NCBI GenBank assembly: GCA_003216795.1
Contig: QCIH01000002.1
Location: forward strand, 62,001-126,000
Source of the DNA: Prochlorococcus sp. AG-402-K16
GTDB taxonomy: Bacteria; Cyanobacteriota; Cyanobacteriia; PCC-6307; Cyanobiaceae
Reading direction: 5' to 3'
DNA: 64,000 bases
The position numbers and the translations under genes are program-made. Below the pieces are notes generated by a model that worked only from the letters and a program-made list of their open reading frames with translations, had not been told where the DNA came from and ran no database searches. Below, piece after piece: positions 53,941 to 64,000 of the stretch. The number at the start of each line of letters is the position of its first letter. The stretch's first letter is position 1.

Positions 53941-56352
53941 TTATTTTATCCACGCAATACTGCAACCAGGGCCACCCTCGTTGTTGGCTGCATCTTCAAT
54001 CTTATCAACATAATTTAAACCTGATAACCAATTTCTTAGTCCTTTTTTTAATTTTCCTGTGCCAATTCCATGAACAATCCATAGCGGTCCATGAAATTTT
54101 CTAATTTTCTCTTCAATAATTATTTCGGCTTCATGGACTCTTAACCCTCTTACGTCAATTGTATTTTTACTCGTTCTAATTTTAGAAAAAGAAAAATCTT
54201 CTCTTATAGAATTGATCTCAATTTTTGAACTTTTGAAATTAGGCTTTTCTCCATTAATACCTTCAAAGTCATTTACAGATAATGTGCTTCTAAATGAACC
54301 ACATTTAATTTCATAAAAACCACCTTTTTTATCTAAATCTACAATTTTTCCCGTACTATTTAGACTTTTAATTTTTACAAAATCACCTACCTGAGGGTTC
54401 CACGATATTGACTTTTCAGATTTTTTTTGGGTTAAATGTTCCGTTTCAATTTCCTTTAATCTTTTTCCAATAATTCTCGTATCCTCTCCATTTACATTTT
54501 TATCTCTTAATTTTTTAATCAAATCTATCACCTCTTTTTTAGCGGATACAATATGTTTTGATAATTTAGACCTTTCAATTTCCTGAATTTTTTCAGCATT
54601 TATTTTTTGATATTCATAATTTCTCTTCAGTTCATCATATAATATTTCAGTCCTTGCAATTAATTCTGCAGCAGCTTCTGCAGAATTTTGTTGTTTAATC
54701 TTCTCTTCCTCAAGTCCTTTAATAATACTGTTAATATTGTCAACTTCTTTTGGCTTTAGATAATTTGCAGCTTCATTGAGTATGCTTTCATCGAGACCAA
54801 TTCTCTTTGAAATTGACAAAGCATTACTTCTCCCAGGAATACCCCAGTTGAGTATATATTTTGGCTTCAAAGAATCCTCATCAAAGGCAACTGATACGTT
54901 TTCAAATCTTGAGTCATTATATTTTAAAGCCTTAATATCTCCATAATGTGTAGTTGCAAAAGTGATATCAGATTTATTTGCAAATTCTTTTAATAAAGCC
55001 ATCGCAAGAGCACTTCCTTCAAGAGGATCTGTGCCAGATCCAATCTCATCAAGCAAAACAACCGACAATCCTTTCTTATAATCAAGTGAATCTAATATTT
55101 CTTTTATGCGGGATATGTGCCCACTGAAGGTAGATAAATTTTCTTCTAATGATTGATTATCTCCTATATCCACATATATATTTGGACAAAAAGGGATAAT
55201 AGGATTATTAGTTGAAGGTATCAATAATCCTGCTCTAGCCATAAGTAAAGACAAGCCCAAACCTTTTAAAGCTGCTGTTTTACCTCCAGTATTTGGACCT
55301 GTAATAGCTACAACTTTAATATTCCTATTTATATAAAAATCGACAGCCACTGGTGGAGGGGCTCCTTTTTTCTTATGTTCCCAAATCAATAACGGATGAG
55401 AAAAACCAATTAAAGAAATAATAGGACTTTTCTTAAAAGTAGGAGTTTTGCCTCCAATCCATTTCGAATATCTAGAACGAGTTAGGGCATTTTCTAATCT
55501 CAATAAAATGGATGACATTTCAATAAGATTTTCTGAATTATCACTAACAACCTGGGACCATTTCTTAAGTAATTTAAATTCTTCTGCTGTGATCCTAGCC
55601 TCTAAAGAAGCAATCTTATTACCTTTAGTTACTACACTTTCAGGCTCAAAATATACTGTATTTCCTGAAGATGAAGAGTCATGAATTATACCTTTAAATT
55701 TATCTACATAATTAACTTTCACTGCTAAAACAGGCCTTCCATATCGATCTCCAATAGTAGTATCTTGCAAATAAGCTAAATTCTTTTGAATAAATTTTTC
55801 AACTAATATTTTTCTTTCAAGTTTCTTAGATAAAAACTCTTTTCTAAGAATAGATAGTTCATTACTAGCATTGTCTGAAATCCTTCCATTGGATTCAATG
55901 CCTTTTTTAAAAACCGTTTCGATATTCTGATGGTCAATTAAATTTTTTGTGAATGATGAAATATAAGGCCTTTGTTCAAAATCTAATAAGATTTTTTTTA
56001 AATTTCTTGCTGCAGCAATTGTTTTCGCTATTTCTAACAATTCAGAAGATGAAATTACACCTCCCTTCGAACAAATTTCAATATTTCTACTAATATTAAA
56101 AACACCAGAAAAACTAATTGATTTATCTAAAGTTTTTTCTAGCTCATTAATTTCAACAGTTTCATTCAAAAGTCTTTTAGATGACTCGTATTCTGAAGGA
56201 ATAACAAAACTTAAAATTGATCGTTTACCCATTTCCGTCGAAGCGAAAGAAGATAAATGCGTCTTTAATGAATCCCACTCTAAAAGGTTTATAGATTCTT
56301 CTTCTAAGGTGTTATCTGAATATGATTTTTTAGAATAACTTTTCTCTTGCAT
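53941..56352 (-). CDS. mutS2: MutS2 family protein with Smr domain
   Basis: Walker A AITGPNTGGKTAALKGLG, VLLDEIGSGTDPLEGSALA, C-terminal Smr TIDVRGLRVHEAE...WIVHGIGTGKLKKGLR. Confidence 0.96.
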   Translation of the reverse strand: MQEKSYSKKSYSDNTLEEESINLLEWDSLKTHLSSFASTEMGKRSILSFVIPSEYESSKRLLNETVEINELEKTLDKSISFSGVFNISRNIEICSKGGVISSSELLEIAKTIAAARNLKKILLDFEQRPYISSFTKNLIDHQNIETVFKKGIESNGRISDNASNELSILRKEFLSKKLERKILVEKFIQKNLAYLQDTTIGDRYGRPVLAVKVNYVDKFKGIIHDSSSSGNTVYFEPESVVTKGNKIASLEARITAEEFKLLKKWSQVVSDNSENLIEMSSILLRLENALTRSRYSKWIGGKTPTFKKSPIISLIGFSHPLLIWEHKKKGAPPPVAVDFYINRNIKVVAITGPNTGGKTAALKGLGLSLLMARAGLLIPSTNNPIIPFCPNIYVDIGDNQSLEENLSTFSGHISRIKEILDSLDYKKGLSVVLLDEIGSGTDPLEGSALAMALLKEFANKSDITFATTHYGDIKALKYNDSRFENVSVAFDEDSLKPKYILNWGIPGRSNALSISKRIGLDESILNEAANYLKPKEVDNINSIIKGLEEEKIKQQNSAEAAAELIARTEILYDELKRNYEYQKINAEKIQEIERSKLSKHIVSAKKEVIDLIKKLRDKNVNGEDTRIIGKRLKEIETEHLTQKKSEKSISWNPQVGDFVKIKSLNSTGKIVDLDKKGGFYEIKCGSFRSTLSVNDFEGINGEKPNFKSSKIEINSIREDFSFSKIRTSKNTIDVRGLRVHEAEIIIEEKIRKFHGPLWIVHGIGTGKLKKGLRNWLSGLNYVDKIEDAANNEGGPGCSIAWIK

Positions 56353-56364
56353 ACAAAAAAAGAA

Positions 56365-56751
56365 TCAAACATTCGATTGAATCCCTTCAGGAGGAACATA
56401 AAGCATCTCAAGCCAGTTTCCCTCAGTATCCTTCATATAAAAAGATGCTGTTCCATCTCTATGCTCATGTAAAGGACCAACTTTTACACCAGAATTTTTT
56501 AAATCATTTTGAATATTTTCCACTTCTTTTTTATTTTCAAAATGAAAAGCAAAGTGAGGTCCTGCAGCTTTGTAGCTAGGGCCTAACAAGGCAAGTCCAT
56601 CTTTCCCTTTACCAGCCTCTAAATAAGACCAATCTTTATCATCCCAAACCAAATTCATACCCAGCTTAATATAAAAAGATTTCGCCCTTTCGAGATTCTC
56701 TACTCTAAGCGCAATGTGACCAATCCTATGTACCCCTTGTGAAAAATTCAA
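56365..56751 (-). CDS. gloA: Lactoylglutathione lyase (glyoxalase I) family
   Basis: GHIALRVENLERAKSFYIKLGM, FYMKDTEGNWLEMLYVP. Confidence 0.85.
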   Translation of the reverse strand: MNFSQGVHRIGHIALRVENLERAKSFYIKLGMNLVWDDKDWSYLEAGKGKDGLALLGPSYKAAGPHFAFHFENKKEVENIQNDLKNSGVKVGPLHEHRDGTASFYMKDTEGNWLEMLYVPPEGIQSNV

Positions 56752-56813
56752 AACAAAGCAGTTTTTTTATTACTTATTTAAGAATAAACCAAATTTTTGT
56801 TAATAATGAGTTT

Positions 56814-57815
56814 TTAAGTATCCTGCAACCATTGAGATGCATCACAAGCATGATAAGTGAGTATTAATTTTGCTCCTGCTCTTTTAAAACTAAGCAATGT
56901 TTCTAAAACAATATCTTTTTCGTTAATCCAGTTCTTCATAGCAGCAGACTTTACCATGGAATACTCCCCACTAACGTTGTATGCAGCTATGGGTTTATTT
57001 GAAAAAGTGCTTAATCTATAAACAATATCCAAGTACGAAATTCCTGGTTTTACCATCAAAATATCAGCTCCTTCATACTGATCCAATGCAGATTCAATTA
57101 AAGCCTCTTTTGAATTGGCAGGGTCCATTTGATATGTAGACTTATTATCTGGAATTATTTTCTTACTATTTTCTCTAGGAGCCGAATCTAAAGCAGTTCT
57201 AAATGGACCATAATAAGCAGATGAATATTTTGCTGTGTAACTAATAATACCTACATCACTAAATCCTTGACTATCAAGAGCAGCTCTGATTGCTCCAACT
57301 CTCCCATCCATCATGTCACTAGGGCCAATAAAATCTGCTCCAGCTCTTGCTTGTGTTAAAGCTTGTTTTTTTAAAATTTCGATTGTTTCATCGTTCAATA
57401 TTTTGCCATTTTCATCAACTAATCCATCATGACCATCACAAGAGTATGGGTCCAAGGCAACATCTGTCATTATTGCCATTTCTGGAATCTCTTTTTTTAA
57501 TATTCGAATAGCTTTAGGTATTAAACCATCTTCATTAAAACATTCTGCTCCATCTTCAGTCTTTAAGCTATCGTCAATTTTTGGGAAAAGAACCACACAC
57601 CTTATTCCCAATTCCCATGCCCTAGTAACCTCCTTTATTAAGCCATTAATATCCCATCTATAAGTTCCGGGCATCGCTGAAATATCCTCTTTAAAATCTT
57701 TTTCATGAATAAATAATGGATATATAAAGTCCGATGCCGTTAGATGGTTTTCTCTAACCATTTCTCTAATTGCCTTATTTCTTCTTAATCTTCTTGGACG
57801 AATAATCGAATTCAT
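56814..57815 (-). CDS. hemB: Delta-aminolevulinic acid dehydratase
   Basis: RPRRLRRNKAIREMVREN, DVALDPYSCDGHDGL, ADFIGPSDMMDGRVGAIR, MVKPGISYLDI. Confidence 0.97.
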   Translation of the reverse strand: MNSIIRPRRLRRNKAIREMVRENHLTASDFIYPLFIHEKDFKEDISAMPGTYRWDINGLIKEVTRAWELGIRCVVLFPKIDDSLKTEDGAECFNEDGLIPKAIRILKKEIPEMAIMTDVALDPYSCDGHDGLVDENGKILNDETIEILKKQALTQARAGADFIGPSDMMDGRVGAIRAALDSQGFSDVGIISYTAKYSSAYYGPFRTALDSAPRENSKKIIPDNKSTYQMDPANSKEALIESALDQYEGADILMVKPGISYLDIVYRLSTFSNKPIAAYNVSGEYSMVKSAAMKNWINEKDIVLETLLSFKRAGAKLILTYHACDASQWLQDT

Positions 57816-58023
57816 TTGAATATTATTTAAATTGAAAAATATTTATCTAATACATTAATCGCTTGCCTCGCACAAAAATTAATCAGAGACTACTTTTGTT
57901 CAGGAAAATTAACTAAAATTTATGTAATAAGAGCAAAAAAAGTTACAAAAATATTTTGCACAATCTTCATTTTTCACAAATTTACATCATTTAGAGATAA
58001 TATCTTTTAGTTAAGTATTTATT

Positions 58024-59691
58024 TTGAGGAAAGCATCTTTGAACATAATTAATGGATTTCATCTGAAAAATGTAAGAGGCGATATTCTAGGAGGCATCAC
58101 AGCCGCAGTAGTGGCTTTACCTCTCGCTCTTGCTTTTGGGAATGCTGCGTTAGGACCTGGCGGAGCAATTTATGGACTTTATGGAGCAGTAGTAGTTGGT
58201 TTTTTAGCCGCATTATTCGGCGGAACACCTGCTCAAGTTAGTGGACCTACCGGTCCCATGAGTGTAACTGTTGCAGGTGTAGTAGCAGGCTTGGCCGCAG
58301 TAGGGGTTCCAAGAGATCTTTCTGCAGGACAAATTTTACCTTTAGTTATGGCAGCGGTAGTCATTGGAGGCTTACTGCAAATATTATTCGGGATTCTAAA
58401 ACTAGGTAAATACATTACTTTAGTTCCATATTCTGTTGTTTCAGGATTTATGTCTGGTATTGGAGTAATAATTATTGCGCTTCAGATTGGACCATTACTT
58501 GGAATTAGCACTCGAGGTGGAGTAGTCGAATCTTTAACTACTGTATTTTCAAATTTCCAGCCCAATGGTGCTGCTATTGGAGTTGCAATAATGACACTTG
58601 GTATAGTATTTCTTACTCCTAGAAAAATAAGTCAGTGGGTACCTTCTCCTCTCTTGGCCCTCTTGATAGTTACTCCAATATCAATATTAATTTTTGGAGA
58701 TGGAGCAATTGATAGAATTGGAGAAATTCCAAGGGGAGTTCCATCTTTAAATTTCCCAAGTTTTAATCAATATTTCCCAATTATTTTCAAAGCAGGATTA
58801 GTCCTAGCAGTACTTGGCGCAATTGACTCCTTACTGACATCTCTAGTAGCAGACAATATCTCTCAAACAAAACATAATTCTGATAGAGAACTTATAGGTC
58901 AAGGGATAGGAAATGCAGTTGCAGGTCTGTTTTCAGGTTTACCTGGAGCAGGAGCAACAATGAGAACAGTCATAAATGTTAAATCTGGAGGATCAACTCC
59001 TATCTCTGGTATGGTTCACTCAGTTGTATTGTTGATAGTTTTAGTTGGTGCGGGACCTTTAGCTGAGCAAATACCAACTGCGTTACTAGCAGGAATCCTT
59101 ATAAAAGTAGGTTTAGATATTATTGATTGGGGATTTTTAAGGAGGGCTCACAAATTATCTTTAAAAACTTCAGTAGTAATGTATGGCGTACTTTTGATGA
59201 CAGTTTTTTGGGATTTAATTTGGGCAGTTTTAGTCGGTGTGTTCATAGCAAATATGCTTACTATTGATTCAATAACTGAAACTCAACTTGAAGGTATGGA
59301 TGAGGATAATCCTTTATCAAAAGATGATCAAGCTAAAAATGCATTACCTGCTGATGAAAAAGCACTACTAGATAGATGTTCAGGAGAAGTAATGCTATTT
59401 AGACTTAAAGGACCACTTAGTTTTGGAGCAGCTAAAGGTATATCGGAGAGAATGATGCTTGTAAGAAACTACAAAGTTTTGATATTAGACATCACTGATG
59501 TTCCAAGACTTGGAGTTACCGCGACTCTGGCAATAGAAGATATGATGCAAGAAGCAAAAAATAATTCCAGAAAAGCATTTGTTGCAGGTGCTAATGAAAA
59601 AGTAAAAGATAGATTAGCTAAGTTTGGAGTTGAAGGGATTATTGAAACAAGAAAAGAAGCTTTAGAAACTGCTCTAAATGAAATAGCCTAA
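58024..59691 (+). CDS. SulP family anion transporter with STAS domain (BicA-like; TTG start)
   Basis: DILGGITAAVVALPLALAFGNAALGPGGAIYGLYGA, FGGTPAQVSGPTGPMSV, C-terminal STAS VLILDITDVPRLGVTATLAIEDM. Confidence 0.9.
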   Translation: MRKASLNIINGFHLKNVRGDILGGITAAVVALPLALAFGNAALGPGGAIYGLYGAVVVGFLAALFGGTPAQVSGPTGPMSVTVAGVVAGLAAVGVPRDLSAGQILPLVMAAVVIGGLLQILFGILKLGKYITLVPYSVVSGFMSGIGVIIIALQIGPLLGISTRGGVVESLTTVFSNFQPNGAAIGVAIMTLGIVFLTPRKISQWVPSPLLALLIVTPISILIFGDGAIDRIGEIPRGVPSLNFPSFNQYFPIIFKAGLVLAVLGAIDSLLTSLVADNISQTKHNSDRELIGQGIGNAVAGLFSGLPGAGATMRTVINVKSGGSTPISGMVHSVVLLIVLVGAGPLAEQIPTALLAGILIKVGLDIIDWGFLRRAHKLSLKTSVVMYGVLLMTVFWDLIWAVLVGVFIANMLTIDSITETQLEGMDEDNPLSKDDQAKNALPADEKALLDRCSGEVMLFRLKGPLSFGAAKGISERMMLVRNYKVLILDITDVPRLGVTATLAIEDMMQEAKNNSRKAFVAGANEKVKDRLAKFGVEGIIETRKEALETALNEIA

Positions 59692-59697
59692 TAATTT

Positions 59698-60696
59698 ATG
59701 GAAATAAGTCCAATTCTGCAAAATGTATTAGCCCCGCCAGTTCTTTTCTTTTTGATTGGAGCAATATCAGTACTCTTTAAATCTGATTTAGAGATCCCAG
59801 CTCCATTACCTAAACTCTTCTCCTTATACCTACTCCTAGCTATTGGTTTTAAAGGAGGTATAGAGATACAGAAAAGTGGTTTTACAGATCAAGTATTGCC
59901 TACTTTAAGTGCTGCAATACTGATGTCACTAGTAATCCCGCTGATTGGATTTTTAATTTTAAGATTTAAGTTTGATGTCTTTAATTCAGCCGCGATAGCA
60001 GCAGCATACGGATCAATTAGTGCTGTTACATTTATCTCTGCAGAAAGTTTTTTAGAAAGTCAAAAAATAGCTTTTGATGGGTTTATGGTTGGCGCTTTAG
60101 CTTTAATGGAATCTCCTGCAATAATTGTTGGATTATTACTTGTGAAATTTGCAGCTCCAAAAAATAGACCAAAATCAAGAAAAATGCATCTAAGCGCAAT
60201 ATTACACGAATCACTTTTGAATGGATCAGTTTATTTATTGCTCTCAAGCTTGATTGTAGGATTTCTCACTGCTTCCAGTAATCCCTCAGGAATTGAAAAA
60301 ATGGAGCCTTTTACTGGACAATTATTCTATGGAGCAGAATGCTTCTTCTTGTTAGATATGGGAATAGTTGCTGCTCAAAGATTGCCGAGACTAAAAAATG
60401 CGGGTTCGTTCTTGATTGGATTTGCCATTTTTATGCCTTTATTTAACGCATTTATTGGTGTTTTCGTTGCAAGATTTTTATCTTTAGGACCTGGCAACGC
60501 ACTTTTATTTGTGGTTTTATGTGCAAGCGCCTCTTATTTAGCAGTTCCTGCAGCAATGAGGATGACAGTTCCAGAAGCTAAATCTAGTTATTATATTTCA
60601 ACTACACTAGGTCTAACTTTCCCATTCAATATAGTTCTCGGCATTCCCATATATATGAGTTTAGTAAATACTATTATCCCATTATCCCCTTTATAA
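59698..60696 (+). CDS. sbtA: Sodium-dependent bicarbonate transporter SbtA
   Basis: LFKSDLEIPAPLPKLFSLYLLLAIGFKGGIEI, AAAYGSISAVTFISA, LCASASYLAVPAAMRMTVPEA. Confidence 0.93.
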   Translation: MEISPILQNVLAPPVLFFLIGAISVLFKSDLEIPAPLPKLFSLYLLLAIGFKGGIEIQKSGFTDQVLPTLSAAILMSLVIPLIGFLILRFKFDVFNSAAIAAAYGSISAVTFISAESFLESQKIAFDGFMVGALALMESPAIIVGLLLVKFAAPKNRPKSRKMHLSAILHESLLNGSVYLLLSSLIVGFLTASSNPSGIEKMEPFTGQLFYGAECFFLLDMGIVAAQRLPRLKNAGSFLIGFAIFMPLFNAFIGVFVARFLSLGPGNALLFVVLCASASYLAVPAAMRMTVPEAKSSYYISTTLGLTFPFNIVLGIPIYMSLVNTIIPLSPL

Positions 60697-60698
60697 AA

Positions 60699-60980
60699 AT
60701 GAAAAGATTAGACTTGATATTTAGTGAAAGAGAACTAGATGCAATCATTAAAACATTAGAAAAAGCTAATGTTCCTGGATATACAGTTATGAAACACGCT
60801 ACAGGCAGAGGACCTGAAAGAGTTGTTACTGAAGATATGGAATTTACAGGATTAGGAGCGAATGCTCATGTAATTGTTTTTTGCGAGCAGGAATTAATAG
60901 ATAAAATGAGAGATAACATCAGGGACGATTTGAGCTATTACGGAGGAGTCGCTTATATTTCTGAAGCAACACCCCTTTAG
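60699..60980 (+). CDS. sbtB: PII-like SbtB protein
   Basis: 93-aa PII-like ORF (VPGYTVMKHATGRGPERVVTEDM) two nt after sbtA. Confidence 0.88.
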   Translation: MKRLDLIFSERELDAIIKTLEKANVPGYTVMKHATGRGPERVVTEDMEFTGLGANAHVIVFCEQELIDKMRDNIRDDLSYYGGVAYISEATPL

Positions 60981-61001
60981 ATCAAAGAAGAAATATTTTA
61001 T

Positions 61002-61958
61002 TTAAGAATGAATCCAATCCACTCTAATATTTTTTCTACTATTTAAATATCTATCAATTGACATTGCAGCAATACATCCGTCAGAAGCTGCAACTACGGC
61101 TTGCTTAAATGGTGTGTTTCTTATATCTCCAATAGCCCATACTCCATCAGAATTTGTAGACATAAAGTCATCCACAATAACTCCTCCGTCTTCTTTTAAA
61201 GCAATTTGATCTCCTAGAAAATCAGTAATCGGCTTCGAACCACTCATGTAGACAAACACCCCGTCTAAATTTAAATTGATAGGATTTTCTTCTTTTTTAT
61301 TTTTTACAACAACCCCATTCACACCCATATCATCACCCAATATTTCCAATAATCTTGTTCTACTCCAATGTTTTAAATTTGAATTATCCATCAATTCCAT
61401 AGCTTCTTCATTATCTGATTTCGGATCACTTGATGTAATCCAATGCACAGTTGATGCAAATTTAGTTAGAACAGTTGCCTCTTCAATTGCCTCCTTATTC
61501 ACTCCAACAACGGCAACTTCTCTATTTTTATAAAAAGCTCCATCGCATGTAGCACAATAACTTACTCCTTTGCCAAGAAAATCGGCTTCGCCCTTAAATG
61601 ATGCAGGCCTACCCATGGCTCCACTTGCAAGTACAAGTGCTTTAGCTTTGAAAGTACCTTCTGGCGTGTAAACCATTTTCCACTCTCCACTAGCTTCTAT
61701 TCCAAAGACTTGTGCTCTTCTATAGTCTGTGCCGTATTGCACAGCCTGTTCTCTCATTAGAGTAAGTAATTTCTCCCCACTTATATCAACCGGAACACCT
61801 GGATAATTAGCGATTTGATGAGTTATTGCTAAGGCGCCAACAGATGGATTTTTATCTAAAATGACTGTCTTTAAGTTTGAACGAGATGTATAAAGTGCGC
61901 AAGTACATCCGGCCGGGCCTCCTCCGATAATAACTACATCTGACTCAATGATTTCCAA
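61002..61958 (-). CDS. Thioredoxin reductase-like FAD/NAD(P) oxidoreductase
   Basis: VVIIGGGPAGCTCALYTSRSNLKTVIL, redox motif YCATCDGAFYKN, GVWAIGDIRNTPFKQAVVAASDGCIAA. Confidence 0.88.
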   Translation of the reverse strand: MEIIESDVVIIGGGPAGCTCALYTSRSNLKTVILDKNPSVGALAITHQIANYPGVPVDISGEKLLTLMREQAVQYGTDYRRAQVFGIEASGEWKMVYTPEGTFKAKALVLASGAMGRPASFKGEADFLGKGVSYCATCDGAFYKNREVAVVGVNKEAIEEATVLTKFASTVHWITSSDPKSDNEEAMELMDNSNLKHWSRTRLLEILGDDMGVNGVVVKNKKEENPINLNLDGVFVYMSGSKPITDFLGDQIALKEDGGVIVDDFMSTNSDGVWAIGDIRNTPFKQAVVAASDGCIAAMSIDRYLNSRKNIRVDWIHS

Positions 61959-62210
61959 TTTTTAAAAACTCCTTTTTAGTAGTTAATTAGATGAGTTCTT
62001 GGTTAGAAGATATTCTAATGTAAATACCTAAACCTTTATATAGATATAAGTTAAAAGAAAAAAGAGAAAAAAGCTTAATATAGAAACAAACTTACATAGG
62101 AAAAAAGTAAAAAATTAATTTTCAAAATGATCAAGTACGTGAAATGTTCTGAATTGATCTATTATTAATTAATATGCAGAATTAATTGCTGTAGAAACAT
62201 TATATTTTTC

Positions 62211-62519
62211 ATGACCAATTCTGATTACCTTTTAAAAGCTGCCATTAAGAAAGTAACCGAAAAATTAAACGAGATATTGTTTGACAAAATTGAAGAAGCA
62301 ACAAATATCGCTCAGGATGCTCCAGAAATTCTCAAAAAAGAATTTGATAATTTGAAAGAATCCATAATTGAAGAAGCCTCAAGAATGGAAAAAGCCGAAA
62401 ATATTCAAGAAAATGAGTCTGCAAATACTTATCACGATTCCAAAATAAAAAAAGCTTTAAATGAAATTGAAGATATCAATAAACAAATTGATCTCTTTAA
62501 TAAAACCACCAATAATTAA
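62211..62519 (+). CDS. Hypothetical helical protein
   Basis: 102-aa charged helical ORF MTNSDYLLKAAIKKVTEKLNEILFDKIEEATNIAQ directly upstream of an ABC1 kinase gene. Confidence 0.6.
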   Translation: MTNSDYLLKAAIKKVTEKLNEILFDKIEEATNIAQDAPEILKKEFDNLKESIIEEASRMEKAENIQENESANTYHDSKIKKALNEIEDINKQIDLFNKTTNN

Positions 62520-62524
62520 ATGAA

Positions 62525-64000
62525 ATGAGTTTTCACATTCTTCATTATCGTTTAAAAAAGTTGAAGAGGGCCTTTCTTATTTGGATAACTCTGATTTCAC
62601 TTTTAATAAATTTGTGGATAGATAATATTAGATTTACAATTTTCCAAGCCAAGAAGAATGAAAAAATTAGGGTCCAAATTAAAAGAGCTAGGTGTTTTAC
62701 TAATCAATTAATAAAGCTTGGTTCAGCATTTATTAAAATTGGACAATTATTATCAGCGAGACCTGATTTAATTCCAAATACCTGGATACAGGAATTGTCT
62801 AAATTGCAGGATCAAGTTCCTAATTTTTCATTTACGCAAGTTGAAGAGACTATAAGAAATGCACTAGGATCTAAGTTTAATGAAATAGATCAAATAATAT
62901 GTGAACCGGTTGGATCAGCATCACTGGCTCAGGTTCATAGGGCGACTTTAAAAGATGGTAAGAAAGTAGTTTTTAAAGTTCAAAGACCCAATTTAAAAGA
63001 ATTGTTCATTATCGATTTGGGCATATTGCAGCAAATAGCAGGATTATTGCAGAAAAATAAGAATTGGAGTCGAGGAAGAAACTGGGTTGAGATTGCTAAA
63101 GAGTGTAGGAAAGTTCTGATGAAAGAACTTGATTTTAATTGCGAAGCGCAATATGCAGCAAGATTTAGGCAGCAATTTCTCGATGATGAAAATGTTGAAG
63201 TTCCTGAAGTAATTTGGGATATGAGCAGTGAAAAAGTGCTTTGTTTGAGTTATGTAGAAGGGACAAAAATAAGCGATTTAGAAAAATTAAAATCACAAGA
63301 AATTGATTTATCTAAAATTGCAGAGATAGGTGCAATAAGCTACTTAAAACAATTAGTAAATTACGGGTTTTTTCATGCAGATCCTCATCCAGGGAATCTA
63401 GCAGTTTCGAGTGAAAGTAAATTGATTTTTTATGATTTTGGAATGATGGGGAACATCTCAAATAATCTTCAAACAAGATTAGGGGGGATGGTTAAGGCTG
63501 CTGCTCTTAGAGACGCCTCATCACTTGTTAGTCAATTGCAACAAGCTGGGCTAATTTCAAAAGATATTGATGTAGGACCAGTCAGAAGATTAGTCAGATT
63601 GATGCTTAAAGAAGCCTTAACTCCGCCATTTAGTCCAAATATTATTGAAAAATTATCTGGAGATTTATACGAACTGGTTTATGAAACGCCATTTCAACTG
63701 CCAGTAGATTTAATCTTTGTGATGAGAGCTTTATCAACTTTTGAAGGAGTTGGTAGAATGCTTGATCCAGGGTTTAACCTTGTATCAGTTACCAAGCCTT
63801 ATTTAATAGAACTTATGACTTCAAATAATCAAAGTCCCAACGATTTAATTAACCAATTTGGAAGGCAAGTGGGTGAACTAGGATCGAAAGCTGTTGGAAT
63901 TCCCAAAAGAATAGATGAAAGTTTAGAAAGATTAGAACAGGGCGATTTACAACTGCAAATAAGAATGGGAGAGTCTGATAGGCAATTCAAAAAAATGTTT
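62525..64000 (+). CDS. ABC1/AarF/UbiB family atypical kinase (3' end cut by window)
   Basis: Own translation MSFHILHYRLKKLKRAFLIW...LGSAFIKIGQLLSARPDLIP...EPVGSASLAQVHRATLKDGKKVVFKVQRP...FHADPHPGNLAV. Confidence 0.93.
   Translation, partial: MSFHILHYRLKKLKRAFLIWITLISLLINLWIDNIRFTIFQAKKNEKIRVQIKRARCFTNQLIKLGSAFIKIGQLLSARPDLIPNTWIQELSKLQDQVPNFSFTQVEETIRNALGSKFNEIDQIICEPVGSASLAQVHRATLKDGKKVVFKVQRPNLKELFIIDLGILQQIAGLLQKNKNWSRGRNWVEIAKECRKVLMKELDFNCEAQYAARFRQQFLDDENVEVPEVIWDMSSEKVLCLSYVEGTKISDLEKLKSQEIDLSKIAEIGAISYLKQLVNYGFFHADPHPGNLAVSSESKLIFYDFGMMGNISNNLQTRLGGMVKAAALRDASSLVSQLQQAGLISKDIDVGPVRRLVRLMLKEALTPPFSPNIIEKLSGDLYELVYETPFQLPVDLIFVMRALSTFEGVGRMLDPGFNLVSVTKPYLIELMTSNNQSPNDLINQFGRQVGELGSKAVGIPKRIDESLERLEQGDLQLQIRMGESDRQFKKMF

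Noticed and set aside
1-64000. CRISPR arrays, IS elements, integrases, phage or defense islands
   Set aside because: No regularly spaced repeats, transposase motifs or recombinase genes seen; gene content is core metabolism throughout.

Overview
This AT-rich window reads as a compact chromosomal segment of a marine picocyanobacterium, most likely a high-light-type Prochlorococcus; the strain is not determined. It is almost entirely core genome. It holds photosystem II genes (psbA, psbO, psbH, psbN, psbI, psbK), the nitrogen regulator ntcA and the ammonium transporter amt, a SulP-SbtA-SbtB bicarbonate uptake cluster, and genes for cobalamin, leucine, purine, pyrimidine and tetrapyrrole metabolism. 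It also carries ftsH, ileS, mutS2, obg and three tRNAs (Met-CAT, Arg-ACG, Leu-TAG). I found no rRNA, CRISPR array, IS element, prophage or genomic island, and no clear multi-gene novel system. The most interesting signals are local. (1) A KDPG-aldolase-like gene after ftsH is split by a T10 homopolymer, and removing one T restores a full-length frame. (2) Two core genes, crtR and a 3-methyladenine DNA glycosylase, have no ATG/GTG/TTG start that covers their conserved N-termini; the glycosylase has an in-frame TGA and its catalytic Glu lies upstream of the first canonical start. (3) An unlisted 42-aa ORF lies divergent to psbA. (4) A structured leader precedes the DUF3155 gene. (5) NtcA-type promoters with well-spaced -10 boxes precede amt and ntcA. 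All family names come from reading protein motifs by eye; no search was run.
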